A stretch of 64,000 nucleotides of DNA from an uncultured Nitrospira sp. (lineage in GTDB: Bacteria > Nitrospirota > Nitrospiria > Nitrospirales > Nitrospiraceae). The stretch is taken from NCBI GenBank assembly GCA_902500755.1, contig CABVRV010000002.1, forward strand, positions 1-64,000, written 5' to 3'. The position numbers were made by a program, and so were the translations under genes. This document shows positions 55,409 through 63,915 of this stretch, piece by piece. Position 1 is the first letter of the stretch; each line of letters begins with the position of its first letter. Below the pieces are notes generated by a model, which did no database searches, was not told the DNA's origin, and was given only the letters and a program-made list of their open reading frames with translations.

Positions 55409-56352
55409 ATGACTCCGATGGTCGACAACAGACCCAGAAGAGAGACACCCATAATGATCCGAGATGCGATCTCAATGTCCTCCAAAACCGGTTGACGCCC
55501 GCCCAGCCCGATAAGGGGTCGATCGTTTGGTATTCCATGATAGAAGTTACTTCCTCCTAAGCGGACCCCCAAGGAACCGGCCATCGCAGCCTCCGGCCGC
55601 CCACTGTTGGGACTGGGGTGCCTGCTGCCGTCACGCCGCAGCACATGCCACCCCGTTCTGATCCGAGCACTCTCACCCATGATCAACGCGCCGGCAAGAA
55701 TAATAAGGACGGCAGACAGACGAGCCGGAACCCAGTTCGCAAGGTCATCCAGTCGAGCAGATGCCCACCCGAAATCGACGTGGCGCTCATCCTTATGACC
55801 AATCATCGAGTCCAACGTGTTCACCGCCTTGTAGGCAAGAGCGAGAGGGGCACCACCGAGCGTAAGATAGAACAAGGGGGCTATGATTCCGTCATTGATG
55901 CTTTCCGCAACTGTCTCGATCGTGGCACGGACAACATCCTCCTGTGACAACTGATCGGTGTCTCGGCCAACAATCATCCCAACTGCCCGTCGAGCCTCCG
56001 GGAGATGACCTCGACCTAGCGGTTTACTCACTGCCTGAACGTGATTCCACAGGTCACGTGCGGCGAGAGTCGTCCAGGCAAGTCCGATCGAGACAAGGCT
56101 CCCGAACCACCAGACTATCCCGTCAGCCATGACAATCACTTCACGGCTAAGAACCAACACAAGCAAAGGCAAACCCAGAGCCAGGACAATCCCCGCTGCC
56201 CGAAGGACAGAGGGATGACGGGAAAATTTTCTGATATGGTTGTCGCACCATCTAATGACGATGCCGATCCCGCGAACTGGATGAGGAAACCAGCGTGGGT
56301 CGCCTGCAACGGCATCGAGACCTGCTGCGGCTAACAGTTCCCCTCCGATCAT
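55396..56352 (-). CDS. cbiB: Adenosylcobinamide-phosphate synthase
   Basis: A 318-residue inner-membrane protein of the CbiB family that joins aminopropanol phosphate to adenosylcobyric acid. DAVAGDPRWFPHPVRGIG, the NDGIIAPLFYLTLGG segment and YKAVNTLDSMIGHKDERH are highly conserved. I start it at the ATG at 56352, which overlaps the cobS stop (ATGA); the open frame extends far upstream but out of homology. Confidence 0.92.
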   Translation of the reverse strand: MIGGELLAAAGLDAVAGDPRWFPHPVRGIGIVIRWCDNHIRKFSRHPSVLRAAGIVLALGLPLLVLVLSREVIVMADGIVWWFGSLVSIGLAWTTLAARDLWNHVQAVSKPLGRGHLPEARRAVGMIVGRDTDQLSQEDVVRATIETVAESINDGIIAPLFYLTLGGAPLALAYKAVNTLDSMIGHKDERHVDFGWASARLDDLANWVPARLSAVLIILAGALIMGESARIRTGWHVLRRDGSRHPSPNSGRPEAAMAGSLGVRLGGSNFYHGIPNDRPLIGLGGRQPVLEDIEIASRIIMGVSLLGLLSTIGVMWLV

Positions 56353-57113
56353 GACAGGACAAGTACGAGAGGAACGAGGAGAAGGAATGTGATTTCCACA
56401 ATTTCGTTTGTGGCTCCTAACGTATCTCCTGTAATCCCACCGAACAATGTGCGACACGCGGTCTGGATCGCGATGAGGGCCAGGCAGCTGCCGATCACTG
56501 TCAGGATTGTTGCCGTCACACCGAGTCCGATCGTGAGCGCCGCAGCCAGCACCAACGTCGATACCATCACATGGAAGACCGACAAATGAGCAAGGAACGG
56601 GGACGCCAACCCACCTCCCGTTCTTGCATAGGGAACCAGCCACGCCAAGACCACCATGGCGCACCGTCCTAGTGCCGGCATACAAACCAACGCTGGAAGC
56701 CGGAGCGATTGGGGAAGCGCCAGGAGGCTCGCATAACGAAGAATCAACGACAAGAACAGACCGGTCGCTCCCATCGCCCCGATTCTTGGATCGCGCATGA
56801 TCGACAGGCGATCGGCCGGTGTCCTGCCGCCTGCGAGCCCGTCAAGTGTGTCTGCCAAGCCATCCTGATGCAGTCCGCGAGTGAGCGACACCAGCAGCAC
56901 GATCAGCAGGATGTTCACGACCTCCTGTGCAAAGACACGGCTCAACACCATATCCGATAACGCTAATATCGCGCCGAGCATGAGGCCAACCGTGGAATAC
57001 CACGCCATCGACGCAGCCAATTCCGGCGCAGTGGGCTCATGATGAGTCCGACTCAGGGGAATGGTCGTCAGAAAATGCCACGCAAAGATGAATGGGCGGG
57101 CAACAGTTCCCAT
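56349..57113 (-). CDS. cobS: Cobalamin synthase (adenosylcobinamide-GDP ribazoletransferase)
   Basis: A 254-residue integral membrane enzyme that joins alpha-ribazole to adenosylcobinamide-GDP. The metal-binding GLHQDGLADTLDGLAGG and RDPRIGAMGATGL motifs are intact and the multi-span membrane pattern is as expected. I start it at the ATG at 57113, four bases after the cobT stop with AAGG upstream, not at 57149. Confidence 0.93.
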   Translation of the reverse strand: MGTVARPFIFAWHFLTTIPLSRTHHEPTAPELAASMAWYSTVGLMLGAILALSDMVLSRVFAQEVVNILLIVLLVSLTRGLHQDGLADTLDGLAGGRTPADRLSIMRDPRIGAMGATGLFLSLILRYASLLALPQSLRLPALVCMPALGRCAMVVLAWLVPYARTGGGLASPFLAHLSVFHVMVSTLVLAAALTIGLGVTATILTVIGSCLALIAIQTACRTLFGGITGDTLGATNEIVEITFLLLVPLVLVLS

Positions 57114-57117
57114 ACAG

Positions 57118-58170
57118 CTAGGCCTTGCCACACACTCCGGCTTCTTCAAATGTTGCCATCTCGGTATAGATCTTAATCGCGGCGCAAAGCAGATCCATGC
57201 CTAAGCAGGCGCCCGTGCCTTCGCCGAGTCTTAACTCCAGATCCAACAGTGCTTTGAGTCCAAGATGATCTAAGATCGCGAGATGTCCATGCTCGCCCGA
57301 CCGGTGAGAGGCAATGAGAAAGTCGCGGCATAACGGTTGAATTCCCACCGCAAGCAGCGCCGCCGCACCGGCGATGAACCCATCCAATACGATGGGAACT
57401 CGGGCGGCCGCCGCGCCAAGAATGACACCAGCCAATCCACCGATTTCCAGACCCCCAACCTTCGTCAGTACATCCAACGGATCGGTCCGATCGGGACGAT
57501 GAAGGTCCAAGGCTCTTTGAATCACCGCCACTTTATGCGCGCGTCCAGATTCGTCGATACCGGTTCCACGCCCTGTCACTTCTTCCACCGACCGACCCGT
57601 CATCACAGCGGTGATGGCAGCGCTCGGTGTGGTATTGCCGATGCCCATCTCGCCGGTACCGATCAGCCCGATCCCCTCTTGCACCGCATCGGCTGCCAGC
57701 TCGATTCCCACCATCACGGCCCGTTCCGCCTGACTCCGTGTCATGGCCGGCTCGACCGACAGATTGCGCGTGCTTTTCATAATCTTTCGATCAAGCAGAC
57801 CGGGCACGATACCAAACTCATAATCGACGCCGATATCGACCACGCGCACATCCACACCGGCATGCCGTGCCAGCGCATTCACACCTGCGCCACCTCTTAG
57901 AAAGTTGAACACCATTTGAGGGGTGACTTCACGCGGATAGGCACTGACTCCCTCAGTCGCCACACCATGGTCTGCCGCGAAGGTGAAGACCACTCCGCGC
58001 GGGATATTCGGCTTCAACTCACCGGTGATCGCAACGTAAGACGCCGCCAGTTCCTCGAGCCGCCCAAGGCTGCCGAGCGGTTTCGTCAGCCGATCCAATC
58101 GCCCTTGTGCCCTTACACGCAGCGTGGCATCGAGCGGCTGAATTTTTCTAGTCACGTCTTCGATCGCCAT
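57118..58170 (-). CDS. cobT: Nicotinate-nucleotide:dimethylbenzimidazole phosphoribosyltransferase
   Basis: A 350-residue CobT that activates the lower-ligand base. FAADHGVATEGVSAYPREVT, GAGVNALARHAGVDVRVVDIGVDY and TGEMGIGNTTPSAAI are signature stretches and the catalytic Glu lies in the C-terminal third. The ATG at 58170 is favoured by GGAGGGGAGG; an ATG at 58188 that overlaps the cobU stop is also possible. With bluB in the same operon its substrate is expected to be 5,6-dimethylbenzimidazole. Confidence 0.93.
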   Translation of the reverse strand: MAIEDVTRKIQPLDATLRVRAQGRLDRLTKPLGSLGRLEELAASYVAITGELKPNIPRGVVFTFAADHGVATEGVSAYPREVTPQMVFNFLRGGAGVNALARHAGVDVRVVDIGVDYEFGIVPGLLDRKIMKSTRNLSVEPAMTRSQAERAVMVGIELAADAVQEGIGLIGTGEMGIGNTTPSAAITAVMTGRSVEEVTGRGTGIDESGRAHKVAVIQRALDLHRPDRTDPLDVLTKVGGLEIGGLAGVILGAAAARVPIVLDGFIAGAAALLAVGIQPLCRDFLIASHRSGEHGHLAILDHLGLKALLDLELRLGEGTGACLGMDLLCAAIKIYTEMATFEEAGVCGKA

Positions 58171-58184
58171 GTCCTCCCCTCCAT

Positions 58185-58745
58185 TCATTTGAAGCGAAGC
58201 GGTATCCCGCTGACAGCGAACAGGACCTCATCCGCCTCGGCAGCAATGTGCTGATTCACCCGCCCGGCAAGGTCTCGAAAGGCTCGTGTTGTGGGTTCCG
58301 CGGGAACCAGTCCCAGTCCCAATTCATTGCTGACGATCACGACTCTTGCCGCAGTTGCCCGCATAGCTTGCATGAGTGAAGCAACTCGCGTAAGAACCAT
58401 TCCTTCAGACAACCCAATTCCGACGAGATTGCTCAGCCAGAGCGTGACGCAATCCAGGAGAATCGTCCGGTACCGCGATCCATGTTTGGCAATCCAGGCC
58501 TCCACCTCCATCGGCTCCTCAACCGTTTCCCAAACCGGCGAGCGTGCAGCGCGATGCCGGTCGATTCGGACGATCATCTCATCATCCAGCCCCTGTCCCG
58601 TCGCGACGAATGCGTGGGGGCCGCGCGGGCCAGCAAGACGGAGCGCCGCTTCACTCTTACCGGATGCAGCACCGCCCAGCACAAGAATGATTCGACCTTT
58701 GACTCGCCGAGCTGATTGACGTTTACTCGGCTTTCGTGGCGACAT
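58185..58745 (-). CDS. cobU: Adenosylcobinamide kinase / guanylyltransferase
   Basis: A 186-residue CobU/CobP enzyme that phosphorylates adenosylcobinamide and adds GMP. The P-loop GGAASGKS is near the N-terminus, followed by FVATGQGLDDEM (guanylylation region), RSPVWETVEEP and LDCVTLWLSNL, and IVSNELGLGLVP. The ATG at 58745 overlaps pduO by 23 bases; the open frame further upstream is out of homology. Confidence 0.92.
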   Translation of the reverse strand: MSPRKPSKRQSARRVKGRIILVLGGAASGKSEAALRLAGPRGPHAFVATGQGLDDEMIVRIDRHRAARSPVWETVEEPMEVEAWIAKHGSRYRTILLDCVTLWLSNLVGIGLSEGMVLTRVASLMQAMRATAARVVIVSNELGLGLVPAEPTTRAFRDLAGRVNQHIAAEADEVLFAVSGIPLRFK

Positions 58746-59319
58746 CACGCTCCCATAAGAATTCCGGTTCGCCCTGCGTTTTGGCGACCCAACGAGCCAA
58801 TACAAACAGCGCATCACTCAGTCGATTGATGAACTTGATGATCGTCGAATCGACCGGCTCCGTTTTTGAAAGCGCCACACACAACCGCTCGGCGCGACGG
58901 CAGACCGTCCTAGCCTGGTGCAGAAACCCGGATACTTTTCCACCTCCCGGCAAGATGAATTCTTTGAGTGGTTTCAGATCTTTCTGGCACCGATCGATTA
59001 ATTTCTCGAGACGCACGACGTCCTTCGGTGCCACCTGTGGCATATTCTTGAACGTTTGTCCCGGGGCCGTCGCCAGAATGCTGCCCATATCGAACAACTT
59101 GTTCTGCACCCAGCGCAACTCAGTTTCGAGCTGAGCCGCCGCTGCATACTCGTCTGCGACATCGGCGTTCATCACCCGCACCACGCCAACCGTTGCATTC
59201 AACTCATCGATTGTGCCGTACGCCTCGACCCGCAGGCTATCTTTCCACACCTGTTGTCCACCGGCCAATCTGGTTTTTCCTGTGTCCCCTGTTCTTGTAT
59301 AGACCTTGGTGATGCGCAT
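58723..59319 (-). CDS. pduO: ATP:cob(I)alamin adenosyltransferase, PduO type
   Basis: A 198-residue PduO-type trimeric adenosyltransferase that forms the Co-C bond to adenosine. The ATP-binding YTRTGDTGKTRLAGG and YGTIDELNA motifs and the C-terminal CRRAERLCVALS ... INRLSDALFVLARW are intact. Starts at 59319 with GAGGAA upstream; its first 83 bases lie inside the bluB reading frame, an unusually long overlap. Confidence 0.92.
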   Translation of the reverse strand: MRITKVYTRTGDTGKTRLAGGQQVWKDSLRVEAYGTIDELNATVGVVRVMNADVADEYAAAAQLETELRWVQNKLFDMGSILATAPGQTFKNMPQVAPKDVVRLEKLIDRCQKDLKPLKEFILPGGGKVSGFLHQARTVCRRAERLCVALSKTEPVDSTIIKFINRLSDALFVLARWVAKTQGEPEFLWERDVATKAE

Positions 59320-60004
59320 CTTCAGTTCCTCGCTTATCATGAATCCGATTGCCCCAGGACTCGTCGTGAATTAACCGACCGACTGGAATCCGGCTCCGCC
59401 ACCCAGCAGCTTCCAAATCGGGCTGCTCTTCAAACTTGGACACATAACCGAGGCAAAGATAGGCGAGGACCGTCACCGATTGAGGCACACCAATGACCCG
59501 CTTCAGCTTCTCGTGATTTAAAATACTGACCCAACCGACGCCGATGCCCTCGGCCCTGGCGGCCAACCAGAGATTCTGAACGGCGCAACAGGTGCTGTAT
59601 AAGTCCGTTGCGCGGACTGTAGAACGACCGAGCACGTTCGCCCCGCCGCGCCGCCTACTGCATGTGATGCACAAGTTGATCGGCGCTTCCTCGATGCCCT
59701 CCAGCTTCAACCGTCGGTACAAGGCCCCCTTGGCGCCTGCATACCGGGCAGCTGCTTTAGTATTGGCGTCGATGAAGAGGTCCTTCACTGCGTGTTTCGT
59801 CGCACGATTACGGATGACGACAAAATCCCACGGCTGCATGAATCCTACCGATCCTGCATGATGCGCCGCCGTCAGCAGCTTCATCATCACGGCATCAGGA
59901 ATCGGTGTCCGCAGAAAATTCCGGCGCACATCTCGCCGCTCAAAAATCGCCCGATAGACGGCCTCTCGCTCAACATCCGAAAATCGACCGTTGGCCTGCC
60001 TCAT
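59237..60004 (-). CDS. bluB: 5,6-Dimethylbenzimidazole synthase (BluB)
   Basis: A 255-residue flavin-destroying BluB enzyme: VYRAIFERRDVRRNF, HHAGSVGFMQPWDFVVI and GIGVGWVSIL are characteristic. It makes the lower ligand used by CobT. The homologous region ends around SWGN; about 25 extra residues follow because the frame reads on through the pduO start. That tail is basic and not family-like, so the natural stop may have been lost. The ATG overlaps the CWC gene's stop (ATGA). Confidence 0.92.
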   Translation of the reverse strand: MRQANGRFSDVEREAVYRAIFERRDVRRNFLRTPIPDAVMMKLLTAAHHAGSVGFMQPWDFVVIRNRATKHAVKDLFIDANTKAAARYAGAKGALYRRLKLEGIEEAPINLCITCSRRRGGANVLGRSTVRATDLYSTCCAVQNLWLAARAEGIGVGWVSILNHEKLKRVIGVPQSVTVLAYLCLGYVSKFEEQPDLEAAGWRSRIPVGRLIHDESWGNRIHDKRGTEDAHHQGLYKNRGHRKNQIGRWTTGVER

Positions 60005-60231
60005 TGGCTCGCTCCGTCGCCCTGCTTACTGCCTATAGAATGAAGATCCGCCCCCAGCTCACCGGTTGCGATTCTTTCCAAACACAAGAAACAGAGACAA
60101 TCCTTATATCGCGCCGCAATCCAATCCATCTGTGGCTCGGTAATACCAATCTTCCCGCACCAACATTGGTATCCTCCACACTCGAAGATGTGGCCGCAGC
60201 CTTCGCAGGTCTTCTGAACCGGCCCCTTCAT
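60001..60231 (-). CDS. Cysteine-rich CWC-family small protein
   Basis: A 76-residue protein with nine cysteines in the CWC-type pattern: CEGCGHIFEC, QCWC and CLCFLC. This likely binds zinc. Function of the family is unknown. It is embedded between cbiA and bluB with four-base ATGA overlaps at both ends, so it is translated as an integral part of the B12 operon; a metal or cobalt handling role is a guess. Confidence 0.75.
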   Translation of the reverse strand: MKGPVQKTCEGCGHIFECGGYQCWCGKIGITEPQMDWIAARYKDCLCFLCLERIATGELGADLHSIGSKQGDGASQ

Positions 60232-61643
60232 CGATCTGCTCCCAGCACACTCTCAGCCGATTCGGATATTCGACTAGCCGCACAACGTGCCGACTCAACC
60301 AACGACGCTGCAATTTCCAGCTGGCTAGCAAAGCGCAGATGGGTATAGAGCGCCAGCACGTTGCCCTTCATGAGTCCATCCTGTTTCTTTGAAAGTCCTT
60401 CAGCATCGCTCAGGGTACAGGCATACATCAGCGGCCCCTTTGGAACCAGCACAGAATAATGGAACTCATGGCCTCGGACCGTGACACCAACGTCACCCAG
60501 GATGCTGCGTTGTGAACATTCCACTGTTCTGTATCCCAACGTGAGGCCTGATTTCCGCATGATGGTTTCTGCCGGAAAGATTCCGACCATGTCATGCGAG
60601 CACCCGTCGAAATCGCGGATTGATTCCGCAAGATACATCAACCCGCCGCACTCTGCATAGATCACACCGGCTCGCTCGGCAAACCGCTTGACGGCTGCTC
60701 GCATGGCAACGTTCTCGGTCAGGGCTGTACCATGCAATTCCGGATATCCACCGCCGAAATAGAGCATCTCGACATCCGGCAATGCGTCGTCATGTAAAGG
60801 CGAAAACGTGATGATTTCAGCACCGGCCGCTTCTAATCGTTCGAGGTTGTCGGGATAGTAAAAACAAAATGCTTCATCCTGTGCCATACCGACTCGAACG
60901 GTACGACCCTGCTTTTTGGTCGTCTGCGAAGACACGGCCTCCGGCAACATATCGCACAAATGAGCAAGAGCTTCGATACGATCCAGATCGACCGTCTCCA
61001 GTGCGGCCTTCGCCAACCGCTGGTAAAGTTGGTCATTACCCTGTTCCAGGGCCATGACTAGCCCGAGATGCCGATCGGGAATAGTCAAAGCAGCATCCGG
61101 ACGCAAGTATCCCAGGGCAGCCACATCGGTCTCTTGTTCCACCGCCGCCTTCAGCAGTTGGTAATGGCCATCGCTCCCAACCCGATTGAACAACACCCCT
61201 ACGACACGTACCGCAGGATCGAAGCGTGCATACCCCGCCACCATGGCTGCGGCAGAACGGGCCATGGCGCTTCCATCGATGACGAGAATAACCGGTGCCT
61301 CCAGCTGCTTGGCCAATTCGGCCGTGCTGCCGATGCCATTCAGCGGTGAACTGCTATCGAACAGACCCATCATGCCTTCGATGATGGAGATGTCCGCATC
61401 AGTCGCGGCATGAGCAAAGATCGTGCGATTACAGTCTTTCCCCAGCATCCACCCATCGAGATTGCGAGATGGTCGGCCAGTGGCCGCCTGATGATGACTT
61501 GGATCGATAAAGTCAGGCCCAATCTTGAACGGCTGAACCTGGCGGCCCCGTTTCCGAAAAGCCGCCAGAATCGCCAGGGTCGCCGTCGTCTTCCCGACAC
61601 CGCTGTGTGTCCCCGCAATCACCAATCTCGGATACTGTTTCAT
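60228..61643 (-). CDS. cbiA: Cobyrinic acid a,c-diamide synthase
   Basis: A 471-residue CbiA/CobB enzyme that amidates positions a and c using glutamine. P-loop GTHSGVGKTT, FKIGPDFIDPSHH, and the glutamine amidotransferase motif YAECGGLMYLAES with the nucleophilic Cys; the GHEFHYS motif follows. Whether it acts on cobyrinate or hydrogenobyrinate is not settled by sequence, but absence of cobN-type chelatase here slightly favours CbiA. It begins six bases after btuB. Confidence 0.93.
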   Translation of the reverse strand: MKQYPRLVIAGTHSGVGKTTATLAILAAFRKRGRQVQPFKIGPDFIDPSHHQAATGRPSRNLDGWMLGKDCNRTIFAHAATDADISIIEGMMGLFDSSSPLNGIGSTAELAKQLEAPVILVIDGSAMARSAAAMVAGYARFDPAVRVVGVLFNRVGSDGHYQLLKAAVEQETDVAALGYLRPDAALTIPDRHLGLVMALEQGNDQLYQRLAKAALETVDLDRIEALAHLCDMLPEAVSSQTTKKQGRTVRVGMAQDEAFCFYYPDNLERLEAAGAEIITFSPLHDDALPDVEMLYFGGGYPELHGTALTENVAMRAAVKRFAERAGVIYAECGGLMYLAESIRDFDGCSHDMVGIFPAETIMRKSGLTLGYRTVECSQRSILGDVGVTVRGHEFHYSVLVPKGPLMYACTLSDAEGLSKKQDGLMKGNVLALYTHLRFASQLEIAASLVESARCAASRISESAESVLGADR

Positions 61644-61649
61644 ACGCTA

Positions 61650-63674
61650 CTAGAGAGGCAAATCGTAATTGATCCGCACGCCGCCAAAGATCGAGCGAAT
61701 CGGCGTGCCGAAGAACAGGATTTCTTCGTACTTCTCGTTGAACATATTGTCCAAACGGAGATAGGCCTGCACGGACTTCGTCACGTCATAGCTCGCGGAC
61801 AGATTCCAAACGACAAAAGATGGAGTCGCAAAGCTATTTCCAACATTGCCGAACCGCTCCCCGACATAGCGTCCCTCCAGATTGGCTCGCAAACTTTCCA
61901 CAGGCTGATAGCTGATGACGGTCGAAATCTGATGGAGGGGCCATCTTGGAAGGCGTGTGTCCGAGCCGCTACTGATGTCCCGCGTCGCGGCATACGTGTA
62001 CTGGATCTGCAGGTCCAAGTTTTTTATCCATGGTCTATCACGGAATAATTTGAGCTTCGTGCTGACTTCTAGGCCTTCCGCTCTCGCCAATCCGACATTC
62101 TGCGCGCAGAACCCAAACGAACCGGGACCCGTACATTCGGTCGGATCGAAGACCGACAAGATCAAATTACGGTAACGCGTCCAAAAATAGCCTACGCTGA
62201 TCGAACCCCTATCATCCGGCAAGGTTTGTTCAATGGCTGCGTCGAGCGCTTGGCTCTTCTCGGGTTGCAAGTTCGGGTTCCCGAATCCCGGGAAAAACAG
62301 CTCATTGATTGTCGGAGCTCGAAATCCTGTCGAATAACTGCCTCGTAACTTCGTGTCCGTTTCTCGATGCAGGTATCCTCCAGTCACCCGATAGGTTGTG
62401 GCGCTTCCGACCACGTTATATTCGTCCTGCCGAATACCGGCGGTTCCGAACACACGATCCCAGAGGTTCAACTGGGCTTCCCCAAATCCTGCATGGCTAC
62501 TCAGGATCTTATCCGTAAAGGTAGCGGTCTGTGTGAGCAGATCCGTGTTGCTCCCTTTCTGTTCTCGATACTGATATCCTGCCGTCAATATGAGGGGTTT
62601 CCCGACTTGGAAGTTGTGCTGCCATTCAACCCGATTACTGGTTGTTCCAATTTTAGATCTGAACGGGAACCCGATCGGTCCCCCTGCACCCGTCACAAGA
62701 TTCCGTTCAACTGCGCCGCCATCACTCACGAGGTTCTCAGTTGCACGTGACATAGTGAGCTTTTGTAACCACCAGGCAGTAATCGGCTGGGCATAGTTTC
62801 CAGCAAAGACGTATTGGGTACTTTTCGATCTGGCACCAAACACATCAGCCGGATCCGACGCGAATGTGACTGGATTGAACGCGAATCCGTCGAAATTCAC
62901 AATGCCTTCCAACCATCGGAAACTAAATTCTAGCCGTCCATCCTTTGGCAAGTCTGCACCCAGTCGGACAGATCCCTGCCAGTTGTGATAGCCATCACGC
63001 TCGGCTGCACCACGCCGGTAGTTGATGGCTGAAAAGCCGGCCGTATCCAAACGCGCGATCGATCCTGAAAAATCAATGGGGCCCTTCTTCCCGGACAGGC
63101 TGCCGCCTTCTCGAATCGTGTTGAATGATCCGTATTCGGCAAACGCTGACACATTGGGTTTGTCACGTCCACGTTTGGTCGTGATGTTAATCACACCACC
63201 CATGGCATCCGACCCCCACAGCATGCTCTGGCTGCCGCGCAAGATTTCAATCCGCTCAATGTTGTCCGACGTCAAGTTGGCAAAGTCGTAACTCCCGTCC
63301 GTGGCACTGTTGACGATCGCGCCATCAATCAAGACAAGCGTCTGCTGTGGCGTGCCTCCACGCATTCGTACGCCGACCGTTGTTCCAAGTCCTCCACTTT
63401 GAAAAACAGCCAGTCCCGATGCCCATCGAAGCGCTTCTGTAACCGTTCTGATCTTCCGTTGTTGCAGTTCTTCGCCCGTGATGACTTCCACGGCACTGGT
63501 GACTTGCTTGGCAGGCATTTCAGTCTTGGTTGCGCTGACGATGACGTCAGGAGCTTCAAGGTCAGGCTTGTCGGCCATCGCGACTTCCTGAGCCGAGACG
63601 GGATATGCGAAAGCGATACTCCACAAACTGAGGGCACACGCACGGAAAAAATGACGAACTGAAAACCACAACAT
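61650..63674 (-). CDS. btuB: TonB-dependent outer-membrane cobalamin receptor BtuB
   Basis: A 674-residue outer-membrane receptor: signal peptide (about residues 1-28), TonB-box-like DVIVSATK, plug domain (LRWASGLAVFQSGG ... GVRMRGGTPQQTLVLIDG ... EILRGSQSMLWGSDAMGGVINI) and a 22-strand barrel. The plug and the LIDG and LWGSDA motifs match BtuB. The ATG at 63674 has GGGAGG upstream; the longer frame runs into the riboswitch. The chain ends in Asp-Leu-Pro-Leu instead of the usual terminal aromatic residue. Its expression is controlled by the riboswitch. Confidence 0.9.
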   Translation of the reverse strand: MLWFSVRHFFRACALSLWSIAFAYPVSAQEVAMADKPDLEAPDVIVSATKTEMPAKQVTSAVEVITGEELQQRKIRTVTEALRWASGLAVFQSGGLGTTVGVRMRGGTPQQTLVLIDGAIVNSATDGSYDFANLTSDNIERIEILRGSQSMLWGSDAMGGVINITTKRGRDKPNVSAFAEYGSFNTIREGGSLSGKKGPIDFSGSIARLDTAGFSAINYRRGAAERDGYHNWQGSVRLGADLPKDGRLEFSFRWLEGIVNFDGFAFNPVTFASDPADVFGARSKSTQYVFAGNYAQPITAWWLQKLTMSRATENLVSDGGAVERNLVTGAGGPIGFPFRSKIGTTSNRVEWQHNFQVGKPLILTAGYQYREQKGSNTDLLTQTATFTDKILSSHAGFGEAQLNLWDRVFGTAGIRQDEYNVVGSATTYRVTGGYLHRETDTKLRGSYSTGFRAPTINELFFPGFGNPNLQPEKSQALDAAIEQTLPDDRGSISVGYFWTRYRNLILSVFDPTECTGPGSFGFCAQNVGLARAEGLEVSTKLKLFRDRPWIKNLDLQIQYTYAATRDISSGSDTRLPRWPLHQISTVISYQPVESLRANLEGRYVGERFGNVGNSFATPSFVVWNLSASYDVTKSVQAYLRLDNMFNEKYEEILFFGTPIRSIFGGVRINYDLPL

Positions 63675-63715
63675 GAAAACCTCCCTTTGACTCGAAGGGT
63701 GTCGATAATCCCGGC

Positions 63716-63885
63716 AGTTGGGTCTCCTGACTTGCGGATCGTCGTGTTCTCTGCGCCTTCCCATGTGCCGAGGCACACAGTGGCGTCAGGCAGAGTCACT
63801 CCCCGCTTACAGTGGCGGCACCGTGATGGATTTGCACCATCTTCCCCGTCGCTGACGGTATGACCTTAAAGAATCCCCCCAGAAT
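63716..63885 (-). promoter_or_regulatory. Cobalamin (AdoCbl-type) riboswitch
   Basis: On the minus strand the sequence runs GACGGGGAAGATGGTGCAAATCC, CGGTGCCGCCACTGTAAGCGGGGAG, CTGACGCCACTG, then GGGAAGGCGCAGAGAACACGACGATCCGCAAGTCAGGAGACC. These are the conserved GGTGCAAATCC, GCCACTG B12-box and AGTCAGGAGACC elements of cobalamin riboswitches. It ends about 42 bases before the btuB start, whose ribosome site GGGAGG (63685-63680) could be sequestered. The whole twelve-gene operon would be repressed by cobalamin. Exact ends are approximate. Confidence 0.92.
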
Positions 63886-63898
63886 AAGTGTTGCGCAC

Positions 63899-63915
63899 CC
63901 TGCATCCTATGCAGG
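63899..63915. repeat. Inverted repeat upstream of the riboswitch
   Basis: CCTGCATCCTATGCAGG can form a six-base-pair stem with a five-base loop. It lies just 5' of the riboswitch core on the minus strand and may be a transcript 5' hairpin or an operator. The remaining bases to 64000 hold no gene I can support. Confidence 0.4.
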
